Positions 23,653-32,947 of a stretch of 64,000 nt of DNA are shown one piece after another (within the stretch, counting starts at the first letter, position 1; each line of letters opens with the position of its first letter). The position numbers and the translations under genes are program-made. The notes under the pieces are model-generated. The model saw nothing but the letters and a program-made list of their open reading frames with translations, was not told the origin of the DNA and made no database searches. Where the stretch lies: NCBI RefSeq assembly GCF_001751365.1, contig NZ_LJGT01000038.1, positions 112,466 to 176,465 of the forward strand. Reading direction: 5' to 3'. The DNA comes from Streptomyces abyssalis (GTDB taxonomy: Bacteria > Actinomycetota > Actinomycetes > Streptomycetales > Streptomycetaceae).

Positions 23653-25041
23653 ATGGCAGCCCCGCTCGCTCAACCCGAAGAACACTCCGGCCCCGTTGAT
23701 ACCGGTTCGTCCACAACTCGACGCCGAGGCTTCCGCAAGCTGCTGACTGCGGGGCTCATCGGAAGCTCGATCGAGTGGTATGACTTCTTCCTTTACGGCA
23801 CGGCAGCCGCGCTGGTGTTCCCCCGTGTGTTCTTTCCGCATTCCTCGGAACTGACGGGGACCCTCCTCGCCTTCAGCACGTTCTGGGCAGGCTTCGTGGC
23901 GCGCCCGATCGGCGGGGTGCTCGCCGGACACTTCGGTGACAAATACGGACGCAAGCCGGTCGTGGTCGCCTGTCTGGCGCTCATGGGGGCCGCGACCTTC
24001 CTGATCGGCTGCCTCCCCAGCGCGACGACCGTCGGTGTGCTGGCCCCGACGCTGCTGGTCACGCTGCGCTTCTTGCAGGGGCTCGCGGCCGGCGGCCAGT
24101 GGGGTGGCATCGTGCTCCTGCTCACCGAGTCCGCCAGCCCCAAGCGGCGCGGCTTCGCCGGAACCTTCGGGCAGACCAGTGTTCCCGTTGCCGTGATCCT
24201 TTCGAACCTCATCTTCGTGGCTGCCAGTGGCCTGATGCCGGATGACGCCTTCCTCAGCTGGGGCTGGCGCATCCCCTTCCTGGTCAGCGTCGTGATGTTC
24301 GTGGTGGTTCTCTACATCCAGGCCAAGGTGGAGGACACGCCGGAGTTCCGCGAGCTGCAACGAGAGGCGTCGGGGTCGGAGAGCGCAGTGGTCCGGGCTC
24401 CGCTGGCGCAGGTTGTTCGGAATAAGTGGGGAACCATCCTTCTCGGCTGCGGGCTCCTCTCAGCCACGAACAGTCTCTTCTACGTCAGCATCTCGGGGCT
24501 CCTGAGCTATGGCACCGGTTCTCTCGGACTCGACCGCAACTCTCTGCTCGCGATCGTCCTGATCAGTTCCGTGGCCATGGTCGTGACCATCCCCTGGTCC
24601 GGTCACATTTCGGACCGGGTGGGGCGTCGGCCGCTGATCCTGGTCGGTGGTATGGGCGTTGCCGTATGGGCCTTCCCTTACTTCGGGCTCGTCGATACCG
24701 CGTCGCTGCCGCTGATCTTCGTCGCGGTGATGGTGGGTTTCGTATTCCAATGCCTCACCTACGGCCCGATCGCGAGTTTCCTCGGTGAGCTCTTCGCTCC
24801 CAGCGTTCGTTACTCGGGCGCATCGCTTGCCTACCAACTCTCCGCGATCATCGTCAGCGGCGGCACACCGTTCCTCATGACAGCACTCATCGCAAAGACC
24901 GGGAGCACCATGCCGGTCGCCGCCTACATCGCGGCCATGGGGCTGATCACCTTCGCCAGCGCGTGGTTCCTGCCCGAGACGAACTCCGCTGAGGTCCGCA
25001 ACGATCCGCACGCCATTCCGGGCACGCACCTATACCGCTGA
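23653..25041 (+). CDS. MFS metabolite:H+ symporter (MHS family)
   Basis: About 462 residues with 12 membrane segments. The opening GLIGSSIEWYDFFLYGTAAAL and the loop GHFGDKYGRKPVVV are hallmarks of the MHS branch (ShiA, KgtP, ProP), whose members import organic acids with protons. The ATG at 23653 is preferred because AAGGCGG precedes it; a GTG at 23629 in frame lacks such a site. It starts the catabolic operon, presumably carrying the acid or ester that the following enzymes use. Confidence 0.88.
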   Translation: MAAPLAQPEEHSGPVDTGSSTTRRRGFRKLLTAGLIGSSIEWYDFFLYGTAAALVFPRVFFPHSSELTGTLLAFSTFWAGFVARPIGGVLAGHFGDKYGRKPVVVACLALMGAATFLIGCLPSATTVGVLAPTLLVTLRFLQGLAAGGQWGGIVLLLTESASPKRRGFAGTFGQTSVPVAVILSNLIFVAASGLMPDDAFLSWGWRIPFLVSVVMFVVVLYIQAKVEDTPEFRELQREASGSESAVVRAPLAQVVRNKWGTILLGCGLLSATNSLFYVSISGLLSYGTGSLGLDRNSLLAIVLISSVAMVVTIPWSGHISDRVGRRPLILVGGMGVAVWAFPYFGLVDTASLPLIFVAVMVGFVFQCLTYGPIASFLGELFAPSVRYSGASLAYQLSAIIVSGGTPFLMTALIAKTGSTMPVAAYIAAMGLITFASAWFLPETNSAEVRNDPHAIPGTHLYR

Positions 25042-25094
25042 GGGCCGGTGCCGAGCGGCACCCCGTGCCTACGCGACTCAGAGAAGAGGCCAGC

Positions 25095-26765
25095 GTGAGC
25101 AGAACACCGGCAAGGGGCGCAAGGTACCGTCGCCTCGCTGCGCTCGCGGCGGGCGCGACCCTGTTCCTCGGTGCCGGCCCCGCCGTCGCAACAACCTCCA
25201 CCGAGGCTGGCTCCTCGACGACGGTGCCGAGGTGCGCAGGACTGGATCAGCTGAACATTCCGGCATCGGTGATGAGTCTGCCGACGCGCGGCGGTCGCGT
25301 CACGTCGGCCTCGGTCATGACCAGCCGTGTCAGTGGCGAGACGATTGAGTACTGCCAGGTCGACGCTGACATCTTTCCCGTTGATCCGGCCGCGCCCGTT
25401 ATCAAGATGCGCGCCGCCTTGCCTCACAGCTGGAATCGCAAGGCGACGATGTTCGGTGGTGGCGGCTACAACGGCACCGTTCCCGACCTGACGGCGAATG
25501 TGCCGTTCGGCCCCACGGGCCGGCCCGCGCCGCTGGCCCGGCGGTACGCGACATTCGCCAGCGACTCCGGCCACCAGCAAGACCCGGCATCCCCGCCGAG
25601 TTTGGACGGGTCGTTCGGGATGAACGACGAGGCCGTGAGCAACTTCGCTGCCGGTGACGCACTCAAGAAGACGCGCGACGCGAGCATGTTCCTCATCCGG
25701 CACGCCTACGCAACAAAGCCCGTCGAGGTCTACTTCGCAGGAGGCTCGACAGGCGGCCGCGAAGCTCTCATCGTCGCTCAACGGTGGCCGGAGGCATTCG
25801 ATGGGGTGATCTCCGCCTATCCCGCTTGGAACAACCTCAGTGAGGTCCTGGACCTGGGGTATCTGGCGCAGGTCCTGTCCCGGCCCGGTGCGTTCCCCGG
25901 ACCCGAAAAGCAGACGCTTCTCTACAACAGCGTCGTGAACGCGTGTGACCGTCTGGACGGTGTCGAGGACGACGTCGTCTCGAACCCGGGCGGCTGCCAC
26001 TTCGATCCTCATGCACTCCGCTGCCCCGGCGGTGAGGAAGACGGTCCGACCTGTCTGTCGGATCCTCAGATCGGGGCCGTGGTCGCCATGTCCTCCCCGT
26101 TCAGGTGGCCGTACCGGATCGCCAGTGGCGAGACCGAATACCCGGGCTTCCCGTTCCTCGAGGGGGCCGACATGAGGACCCCGTTCCTCGGGTTCGGCAC
26201 AACCGCGCCGGCCAATCCCATGCCGGTGACGAGCGGTTACGGGATGCAGTACTGGGAGCAATGGGTCAAGTACTTCCTGACACGAGACCCTGCCCATGAC
26301 TCTCTCGACGTCGATCCCCGAAATCCCGGGAAGTGGCTCAAGTGAATCAGCTACTTGTCCACGATCCAGGATCGCAACAACGCGGATCTCCGCCCGTTCG
26401 CCCGCGCCGGCGGCAAGCTCATCCTGATCCACGGCGCTGCGGACGAGCTGGTGTCTCCCCGCTCGACGAGCGACTACCACCAGCGAGTGCGCGATGTGCT
26501 GGGCCCCCGGTCGACCAGCAAGTTCATGCGGTACTACCTCGTGCCCGGGGCGAACCACGCAAACTACGGCACGCCGGCGTTCGCCGCCGGCTGGGACTCG
26601 CTCTCCGCGCTCGAGCGGTGGGTCGAACGGGGACAGCCGCCCGCGAATCCGATCGTGGCCGACACCGACCACAACCGCACTCGTCCACTTTGCGGATATC
26701 CGGACTGGCCCAGGTATCGCGCCGGCGATCCGGACAGCGCCGCGAGCTTCGTGTGCACGCACTGA
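25095..26765 (+). pseudogene. Tannase/feruloyl-esterase family protein interrupted by an in-frame TGA
   Basis: A signal peptide (MSRTPARGARYRRLAALAAG..., cleavage near AVATTS) is followed by an alpha/beta hydrolase of the tannase family. The nucleophile is in GGSTGGREAL. A single TGA at 26343-26345 interrupts the frame after PGKWLK; the same frame continues with ISYLSTIQDRNN, the Asp loop IHGAADELVSP and the His motif PGANHANYG, up to a TGA at 26763. The truncated 416-residue product would lack the catalytic Asp and His. A CGA to TGA change is the simplest cause; sequencing error or stop readthrough cannot be excluded. Without the stop the protein would have 556 residues, normal for the family. 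Confidence 0.85.
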
Positions 26766-26855
26766 CGTCGGACCCAACGGTCGGGTTCCCACTCCGCAAT
26801 CGCCATTCCTTCCGACGGGGTCGTCGGCGAATCCGAAAGAGAAGGTGCTCCACCG

Positions 26856-28469
26856 ATGCTCGGCTTGATGCAGGACCGTCCGTTGTCCCTCCCCCACGTC
26901 TTCCGGCGGGCCGAACGCTACTTCGGGCACAAGACCGTGGTGTCCGGCCGCATCGACGGAGAGATGACCACGACATGGGCCGACATTTGCGCGCGGGTTC
27001 GGCGCCTGGCCGCCGCCTTCGACGAGCTCGGCGTACCAACTGACGCTCGGGTGGGCACATTCGCGTGGAACAGCCACCGTCACGCCGAGCTGTATCTAGC
27101 GGTGCCCTGCACAGGGCGAGTACTGCACACCGTCAATCACCGGCTCTTCGGCGAACAGATCACCTACATCGTCAACGATGCCTCTGACGACGTCCTGTTC
27201 ATCGACCGCTCCATCCTGCCCACCATCTGGCCCCTGGTCGACACCTTCACCACCGTGCGCGCGGTGGTGGTCATGGACGACGGCAGCGACGCCGAGATCC
27301 CCGACGACGCGCGCATCGTCGACTACGAAGACCTCCTTGCCCGGTCCGGGGACACCGGGCGGGAGTTCACCGTCGCCGACGAAAACACCGCCGCCGCGCT
27401 CTGCTACACCTCGGGCACCACCGGCAACCCCAAGGGTGTGCTCTACAGCCACCGCTCGATGGTCCTGCACGCCAGCCTGTTGCTGATGGTCGACACCTTC
27501 GGCATCAACGAACGTGACGTAATCATGCCGATCGTGCCGATGTTCCACGTCAACGCCTGGGGCCTGCCCTACAGCGCCATGCTCTGCGGTGCAGACCTCG
27601 TGCTCCCCGGACCGGCGATGACCCCACCGGAACTGGCAGGCATGCTCGCCCGCCACAAGGTCACGTTCGGCGCCGCGGTGGCCACCATCTGGCGCGGACT
27701 GCTGCCCTTGCTCGACCAGCACGACCTGTCCGCCGTGCGCCAGATCGTGAGCGGCGGTGGCGCGGTCGACGAAGCACTCACCCGCGCCTACCAGGACAGC
27801 ATCGGCGTGCCGCTGACCAACGCCTGGGGCATGACCGAAACCAGCCCGGTGGTCACCACCTCCCGCATCGGCACTGTGCATGACGGGAGCACGCGCGAGC
27901 AGCAGCGCGCGCTGCTGGGCACGCCTGGGCCAGCCATCCCGCTCACCGAGGTCCGCATCATCGGCGACGACGGCCGCGAAGCACCTTGGGACGGCCGCAC
28001 GCCCGGTGAGCTGCAAGCCAGCGGCCCCACCATCGCCGCCCACTACTTCGGCTCGGAAGCCGCGACCGACGCGTTCACCGACGATGGATGGCTGCGCACC
28101 GGTGACGTGGCCACCGTCAACCGTGATGGCTACGTGCGCATCGTCGACCGCACCAAAGACCTCGTGAAATCGGGAGGTGAATGGATCTCCTCGGTCGAAC
28201 TGGAAAACGCCATCATGGACCACCCCGACGTCGCCGAAGCCGCTGTTATCGGTGTCACCGACGCCAAATGGGGCGAACGCCCAGTGGCCTGCGTCGTCGC
28301 CCACTCCGGGGCGACGCCCACCGCTGAGGCCGTACGCGATCACCTGCGCACCCGCGTGGCCTCCTGGTGGCTGCCCGACCAGGTGTTCTTCCTCGACGAG
28401 ATACCCAAGACCGCCACCGGGAAATTCTCCAAACAACAACTCCGGGCCGACATCGCCGACAATCAGTAG
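26856..28469 (+). CDS. AMP-forming acyl-CoA synthetase
   Basis: 537 residues of the ANL superfamily with the AMP motif CYTSGTTGNPKG (about 180-191), the ATP motif NAWGMTETSP, the hinge GWLRTGDVATV and the C-terminal catalytic lysine in PKTATGKFSKQQLR. It resembles medium/long-chain fatty-acyl or aryl-acyl-CoA synthetases. Placed after an esterase, it probably activates the released acid to a CoA thioester for beta-oxidation-like breakdown. Reading starts at ATG 26856, preceded by GAAGGTG. Confidence 0.92.
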   Translation: MLGLMQDRPLSLPHVFRRAERYFGHKTVVSGRIDGEMTTTWADICARVRRLAAAFDELGVPTDARVGTFAWNSHRHAELYLAVPCTGRVLHTVNHRLFGEQITYIVNDASDDVLFIDRSILPTIWPLVDTFTTVRAVVVMDDGSDAEIPDDARIVDYEDLLARSGDTGREFTVADENTAAALCYTSGTTGNPKGVLYSHRSMVLHASLLLMVDTFGINERDVIMPIVPMFHVNAWGLPYSAMLCGADLVLPGPAMTPPELAGMLARHKVTFGAAVATIWRGLLPLLDQHDLSAVRQIVSGGGAVDEALTRAYQDSIGVPLTNAWGMTETSPVVTTSRIGTVHDGSTREQQRALLGTPGPAIPLTEVRIIGDDGREAPWDGRTPGELQASGPTIAAHYFGSEAATDAFTDDGWLRTGDVATVNRDGYVRIVDRTKDLVKSGGEWISSVELENAIMDHPDVAEAAVIGVTDAKWGERPVACVVAHSGATPTAEAVRDHLRTRVASWWLPDQVFFLDEIPKTATGKFSKQQLRADIADNQ

Positions 28470-28495
28470 CCAACTCACCAAAGGCGCGTAACGCC

Positions 28496-29035
28496 ATGGC
28501 AATCGAACCCCGCCTGATCGTCACCGACCGTGAAGCCGACGGCACCTCCGTGTTCGTCACCGACAAACCCGCCGCCCCAACAACCATCGCCGCCTTCCCC
28601 GGCACCTTCTACACGATGTGGGGTACGGACGACGGCGGCACCACCGTCGGCACTGAACCCCACGAACCGAAGACCTTCCCCTTCTTCCCCGGCCCCGGCG
28701 GTACCCGTGTCCTGTTCCTCCGATTCGCCCCCCACTCCTCCGAACCCGAACCCACCGGCGACCCCGACGCGACCGCCGCTGAGGGAGCCGAAAAACTCCC
28801 CGGCTTGCTCGATGTGTTCGAAGCCGACAACCCCGGCATGCACACCACCGACAGCATCGACTACGGCGTCTGTCTCGAAGGTGAACTCCACCTCGAACTC
28901 GACGACGGCAAGGAAGTCAAACTCACTCCCGGCGCCCTCGTAGTCCAGCAAGGGACCCGCCACGCGTGGCACAACAAGAGCGACAAACCGGCACTCATGT
29001 GCTACGTCCTCATAGGCGCCAGCCGCGAAGGCTAG
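28496..29035 (+). CDS. Cupin-domain protein
   Basis: About 179 residues. The C-terminal cupin barrel shows IDYGVCLEGELHLELDDGKEVKLTPGALVVQQGTRHAWHNKS, with the second motif PGALVVQQGTRHAWHN well conserved and His available for metal binding; the first motif lacks the usual HxH. The frame upstream of ATG 28496 overlaps the synthetase gene and lacks coding character. It is last in the catabolic operon, 26 bp after the synthetase; function as sensor or minor dioxygenase is not clear. Confidence 0.8.
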   Translation: MAIEPRLIVTDREADGTSVFVTDKPAAPTTIAAFPGTFYTMWGTDDGGTTVGTEPHEPKTFPFFPGPGGTRVLFLRFAPHSSEPEPTGDPDATAAEGAEKLPGLLDVFEADNPGMHTTDSIDYGVCLEGELHLELDDGKEVKLTPGALVVQQGTRHAWHNKSDKPALMCYVLIGASREG

Positions 29036-29302
29036 AGGGTGTGTCAGGCGAGGATCAGAACAGTCCTGGGGACCGACAGAACAATCAACGAACCCCTACA
29101 GGGCGTGCTGCGTCTACTCAAGCCGGTGCCGCGGGCCCGGGGCCACCTTTCGGCCGGTGACGCAGCAGCCAGGCGCGGGAGCATTCTCCGCTGCGGTGGC
29201 CGCAGCAACGAAGGCCCGGATCCCGCCCCGGGGGTCTTCCAGCCCTGCACGCCCCACCCCACCACCCCGAACACGCCTGGAACGGACCGCAGAAACGCAA
29301 GA

Positions 29303-29333
29303 ATCCCGTCCGATCTCCATGATCGAACGGGAT
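29303..29333 (-). terminator. Terminator of the tRNA-Ala gene
   Basis: On the minus strand ATCCCGT pairs with ACGGGAT and the inner CGATC with GATCG around ATGGA, with one C-A mismatch, followed by TTCTTGCGTTTC. A second 7-bp hairpin (CCGTTCT and AGAACGG, 29342-29367) lies between it and the tRNA end. The remaining gap 29036-29302 shows no gene; it begins with GAGGGTGTGTCAG, which looks like an IS end but has no partner here. Confidence 0.75.
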
Positions 29334-29374
29334 CTCGTCAACCGTTCTCCAGCTAGCTCAAGAACGGCCCGCAG

Positions 29375-29448
29375 TGGACCTGAGGGGATTTGAACCCCTG
29401 ACCCTCTCGTTGCGAACGAGATGCGCTACCGGACTGCGCCACAGGCCC
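29375..29448 (-). tRNA. tRNA-Ala, anticodon CGC
   Basis: A complete 74-base cloverleaf on the minus strand. The acceptor arms GGGCCTG and CAGGTCC pair fully and include the G3-U70 pair that identifies alanine tRNAs. The D stem is GCGC/GCGC, the anticodon stem TCTCG/CGAGA holds loop TTCGCAA with anticodon CGC, and the T arm is AGGGG-TTCAAAT-CCCCT. The 3' CCA is not encoded. It reads GCG codons, common in this genome. Confidence 0.95.
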
Positions 29449-29584
29449 TTGCGACGGGTGAAACCTTAGCATCCCCGCCCGGCCGGGCGGTAATCGGTTC
29501 CGGTGCTGGTCATCGCGCTGCAGGGCGCTGATCGCGGGTGCCGTGCCGCTGTGCCGGGCCCGCGGCGACGGCGGTCGCCGCGGG

Positions 29585-30919
29585 TCACTCGTTGGCTGCG
29601 CGCGGGCGGTCGTCGCCCTCGTACTGGTCGAAGAGAGGGGTCTGGCGCCGTCCGCGCGCGCGACGGGACGGGGTGGCCGGATCGTCGTCCTGCTCCTTGC
29701 CGGAGCCCGCTGAAGCGGAGCCGCCCGAGCCCCCGGACGAGGCTGCCGGCGCCTCACCGCTCGCGCTGCTGGAGCGGGCGGAGCTCCACGTGCCGGGCGC
29801 CTCCAGGTCGACTCCGCGCGTGCTGCGCGGGGCGACGGGAGCGCTGACGTACGTCGGCAGCGGCACCGGTACGGGATCCCAGCCCTCGGTGGACTCGCGG
29901 TCGCCGTGGCGCTGCTGGTCGACCCATTCCGCGTGGTCGGTCTGCTCGACCAGTGCGCGGCGGTCGATCGCCGCGGGTTCTTCGGTGTGCGCCGCGGCGG
30001 GCTCCGGTGCCGGGCCCTGCGAGGCGGTGTGGCCGGCGGCCGTAGCGGGGCCGTGGAAGGCTTCGGTCTCGGCGCCTCCGCCCGTTCTCGCGGCCGCCTC
30101 GTCGTCCCCGGCCTGCGGAGCGTGCCGCTCCTGCGCAGCGGACTCCACTCGCCGCCGCTTGTCCATCGTGGCCGCGAAGCGGCGGCGTTCGGTCACACGC
30201 AGGTGGACGATGTACGCGCTCAGCAGCAGGCCCGGTGCGCCCGGAGCCCAGAGGAACGCGAACCCGCCCACGGCGGCGACGATCGCCCCCGCCGTGAAGG
30301 CGAGGAAGAGCACCATCGTGGTGCGGCGGCGCCGGGCGAGGACCTTGGCCCGCTTGTTCTTCTGCCGGGCCTTGTCGCGTTCGGCCTTGCTGCGCTCCGC
30401 GCCGTCCCGCTCGGCGGACTTCCGTCCTCCCCCCTGGCCTTCGGCCTGGGCGGTACCCCCAGCGCTTCCGCTCCGGCCGCCGGAGTCGCCTCCGGCTCCC
30501 TCCGCGCGGCCCGAGGCGCCGAGCACCTCGGTGGGCGTGCCCGTGACGCCCTCGCCCACGATGGTCTTGGGATCGGCGTAGGCCCGTACGTCCACGGATT
30601 CGACGGCGGCGGCGTCGGCGGCGACCGCTCCCTCCGGAACGCCGTCGTACTCGTCATGGCGCTCGGCGGGACGGCTGCCGTCGGGAGCCAATTCGTCGCC
30701 GAGTTCGCCGGGCACTTCGACGTCACCGTCGCGGCGCTCGGTCTCCCTCGCGTAGCGCCTTTCCATCGCCGCCTTGCCGGACAGCAGACGGATGGCGGTG
30801 CTGAAGCGTTCCGTCGGACGGGATTCGTTCAGCTCGTCCTGCCTGCGGAGCCACATCGGCACCAGGTAGGCAGCCCAGGCCCCGACGATGACTGCGTAGA
30901 TGAGGCCACTGCTGTTCAC
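29585..30919 (-). CDS. Conserved actinobacterial membrane protein with two-helix hairpin
   Basis: About 444 residues. It starts with a membrane segment (NSSGLIYAVIVGAWAAYLVPMWLRRQDEL), then an acidic, variable 150-residue region, a basic segment (KARQKNKRAKVLARRRR) leading to two close membrane helices (TTMVLFLAFTAGAIVAAVGGFAFLW, and LLLSAYIVHLRV), then a disordered tail. I chose the GTG at 30919, which gives MNSSGLIYAV as in related proteins I recall; there is little room for a leader. Function unknown. The pattern is widespread next to moe/galU genes in streptomycetes. Confidence 0.8.
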   Translation of the reverse strand: MNSSGLIYAVIVGAWAAYLVPMWLRRQDELNESRPTERFSTAIRLLSGKAAMERRYARETERRDGDVEVPGELGDELAPDGSRPAERHDEYDGVPEGAVAADAAAVESVDVRAYADPKTIVGEGVTGTPTEVLGASGRAEGAGGDSGGRSGSAGGTAQAEGQGGGRKSAERDGAERSKAERDKARQKNKRAKVLARRRRTTMVLFLAFTAGAIVAAVGGFAFLWAPGAPGLLLSAYIVHLRVTERRRFAATMDKRRRVESAAQERHAPQAGDDEAAARTGGGAETEAFHGPATAAGHTASQGPAPEPAAAHTEEPAAIDRRALVEQTDHAEWVDQQRHGDRESTEGWDPVPVPLPTYVSAPVAPRSTRGVDLEAPGTWSSARSSSASGEAPAASSGGSGGSASAGSGKEQDDDPATPSRRARGRRQTPLFDQYEGDDRPRAANE

Positions 30920-31095
30920 CCTCACACGGTAGAGGGATTTGGCCGCAGCCATCTGCCAAATACGGCGGTGTGTCGCACGATCCGGCTGATCTCTCCATGT
31001 TTTTCACCGCTGTTGACCGCGGAAACCCAGACGAACTCAATTCGCCGTGGCGCAGGGGGTGTTCAGGACCGGCACCGTAATATCGAACGTCTATT

Positions 31096-31698
31096 TCATT
31101 TTCGGGAGGCGCCGGGAGCCGTGCGGCGCCACCGGGTGAGGAGTCCTTCGGGCACTTCCTCGGCGGTCAGGGCGAAAACGAGATGGTCGCGCCACGCACC
31201 GTCGATATGCAGATAACGAGGCCTCAACCCCTCTTCGCGGAAGCCCAGTTTCTCCACCACGCGCCGGCTCGGTGCGTTCTCGGGCCGGATGCAGATCTCG
31301 ATGCGGTGCAGTCCGACCGTACGGAAACAGTGGTCCGTGGCGAGGGCGACGGCCGTCGGCATCACGCCCCGGCCGGCGACCGCACGGTCGACCCAGTAGC
31401 CGATGTGGCCCGAGCACATCGATCCCCACGTGATCCCCGCGACCGTCAACTGGCCCGCCAGGCGCTCCTGATGCTCCACGACGAACGGCAGCATCCGGCC
31501 GGCCTGCGCCTCGGCGCGCAGATGACGGACCATCTGACGGTACGAGGGACGGTTCGGCGGCGTGAGCCCGGGCGGCGCCGGCGGGATGGTGGCCTCCCAG
31601 GGGCGCAGCCATTCGCGGTTGCGCTGGTTCACCTCGCGCCAGGCACGCTGGTCGCGCAGCTTTATCGGACGGAGGGTGGTCGCACCGTCCGTCAGCAC
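31096..31698 (-). CDS. GNAT acetyltransferase, RimJ/RimL type
   Basis: 200 residues. The acetyl-CoA loop is VDRAVAGRGVMPTAVALATDHCF, followed by LHRIEICIRPENAPSRRVVEKLGFREEG, the standard RimJ/RimL pattern for N-terminal acetylation of ribosomal proteins or small-molecule acetylation. It is 17 bp downstream of the molybdopterin gene and ends the five-gene minus-strand run that begins at galU. The GTG start overlaps no other gene. Confidence 0.9.
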   Translation of the reverse strand: MLTDGATTLRPIKLRDQRAWREVNQRNREWLRPWEATIPPAPPGLTPPNRPSYRQMVRHLRAEAQAGRMLPFVVEHQERLAGQLTVAGITWGSMCSGHIGYWVDRAVAGRGVMPTAVALATDHCFRTVGLHRIEICIRPENAPSRRVVEKLGFREEGLRPRYLHIDGAWRDHLVFALTAEEVPEGLLTRWRRTAPGASRK

Positions 31699-31715
31699 GA
31701 TCGGCCAGGACGCGT

Positions 31716-32222
31716 TCAGTTGAGGTCCCCTCTGGGGTGGTCACCGCCGTGGATCTGGTCCACGGCGTGCACCAACAGCCGTCCCAGCACGGCGAGTCCG
31801 TCACGCACCCCGCCCGAGGAACCGGGAAGGTTGACGATCAGAGTGGTGTTGGCGACTCCCGCGATGCCACGCGAGAGGGCGGCCGTCGGCACCTTCCCCG
31901 CGCCCTCGGCGCGGATCGCCTCGGCGATGCCCGGGATCTCGTAGTCGAGTACGCGGCGGGTCATTTCGGGGGTCTGGTCGGTCGGCGCGATGCCGGTGCC
32001 GCCGGTGGTCACGATGACGTCGTAGTCGGCAGCGACGGCCGCGCCGAGCACCTCCGCGACCGGTTCGCCGTCCTGTACGACGCTTGGTCCTGCCACGTCG
32101 AAGCCCATGGCCGAGAGGCTCTCGACGATCAACGGGCCGCCCGTGTCCTCGTAGACGCCGTCGGCGGCGCGGTTCGACGCCGTGACCGCGAGGGCACGGT
32201 AGGGCTGCAGGGCGGGGCTCAT
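31716..32222 (-). CDS. Molybdenum cofactor biosynthesis protein, MogA/MoaB family
   Basis: 168 residues. TTGGTGIAPTDQTPE is the molybdopterin-binding loop of MogA/MoaB and IVNLPGSSGGVRDGL the second conserved loop. The enzyme adenylylates molybdopterin before metal insertion by MoeA. Its ATG overlaps the moaC stop by 4 bp. Confidence 0.93.
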   Translation of the reverse strand: MSPALQPYRALAVTASNRAADGVYEDTGGPLIVESLSAMGFDVAGPSVVQDGEPVAEVLGAAVAADYDVIVTTGGTGIAPTDQTPEMTRRVLDYEIPGIAEAIRAEGAGKVPTAALSRGIAGVANTTLIVNLPGSSGGVRDGLAVLGRLLVHAVDQIHGGDHPRGDLN

Positions 32223-32851
32223 ACGCCGGACTCCTTCTCGCCGGACAGGCCGGGCTCGCCGCGCTCACCGTGCTCTCCGCGTTCAGCGGACTCAGCGGGC
32301 TCACCGGGCCGGTTCTCCGTACTGTCGATGCCGCCGCGCGCACCGGGAGGAACAGCCGCTGCGCGCCTCCAGTTCCCGGAGCGGCCGCCGCTCTTCTCCT
32401 CCACGCGGACGTCCGAGACGACGGCCGCCTTGTCCACTGCCTTGACCATGTCGACGACGGTCAGGGCAGCGACCGTCACCGCCGTCAGCGCCTCCATCTC
32501 GACGCCCGTACGGTCCGTCGTCCTCACCTGTGCGGTGATCTCGACGGCCTCGTCCGTGACCGACAGATCCACGGTCACGCCCGACACCGCGAGCGGATGG
32601 CACAGGGGAATCAGATCCGGGGTCCGCTTGGCTCCCATGATGCCCGCGATGCGGGCCGTGGCCAGGGCGTCGCCCTTGGGCAGGCCCTCGCCGGCCTCGC
32701 CGCGCAGCAGCTCGACGACTCTCGGGGAGACCAGCACACGTCCGGCCGCGCGGGCGGTGCGCCCGGTGACGTCCTTCGCGGAGACGTCCACCATGCGTGC
32801 CGCCCCGCCCTCGTCGATGTGGGTGAGGTGCTGCTGTTCTGCGCTGCTCAT
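32219..32851 (-). CDS. moaC: Cyclic pyranopterin monophosphate synthase MoaC
   Basis: About 210 residues: a MoaC core (MVDVSAKDVTGRTARAAG, KGDALATARIAGIMGAKRT, LIPLCHPL, EMEALTAVTVAALTVVDMVKA) plus an unusual charged tail of about 45 residues rich in Glu, Gly and Pro. MoaC converts the MoaA product into cPMP. ATG 32851 is used; the upstream in-frame extension lacks coding bias. Confidence 0.94.
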   Translation of the reverse strand: MSSAEQQHLTHIDEGGAARMVDVSAKDVTGRTARAAGRVLVSPRVVELLRGEAGEGLPKGDALATARIAGIMGAKRTPDLIPLCHPLAVSGVTVDLSVTDEAVEITAQVRTTDRTGVEMEALTAVTVAALTVVDMVKAVDKAAVVSDVRVEEKSGGRSGNWRRAAAVPPGARGGIDSTENRPGEPAESAERGEHGERGEPGLSGEKESGV

Positions 32852-32947
32852 CGTGCTCCCGGAACCGTCCCTGTGACCGGATACGGTACCGGGCCTGCGG
32901 CGCCCTGGCTCCGCCTCGGCGGCCCGGCCCGTACGGTCGGGCACTGC

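Noticed and set aside
26343-26345. TGA in the esterase gene as a selenocysteine or programmed readthrough codon
   Set aside because: There is no SECIS-like structure I can recognise, the family has no Sec members known to me, and the residue is not at a catalytic position. A nonsense mutation is simpler.
29036-29100. Insertion sequence end (GAGGGTGTGTCAG) after the cupin gene
   Set aside because: No matching inverted partner, target duplication or transposase fragment could be seen.
29375-29448. tRNA-Ala as an integration site of a genomic island
   Set aside because: No direct repeat of the tRNA 3' end and no integrase gene occur in the window.
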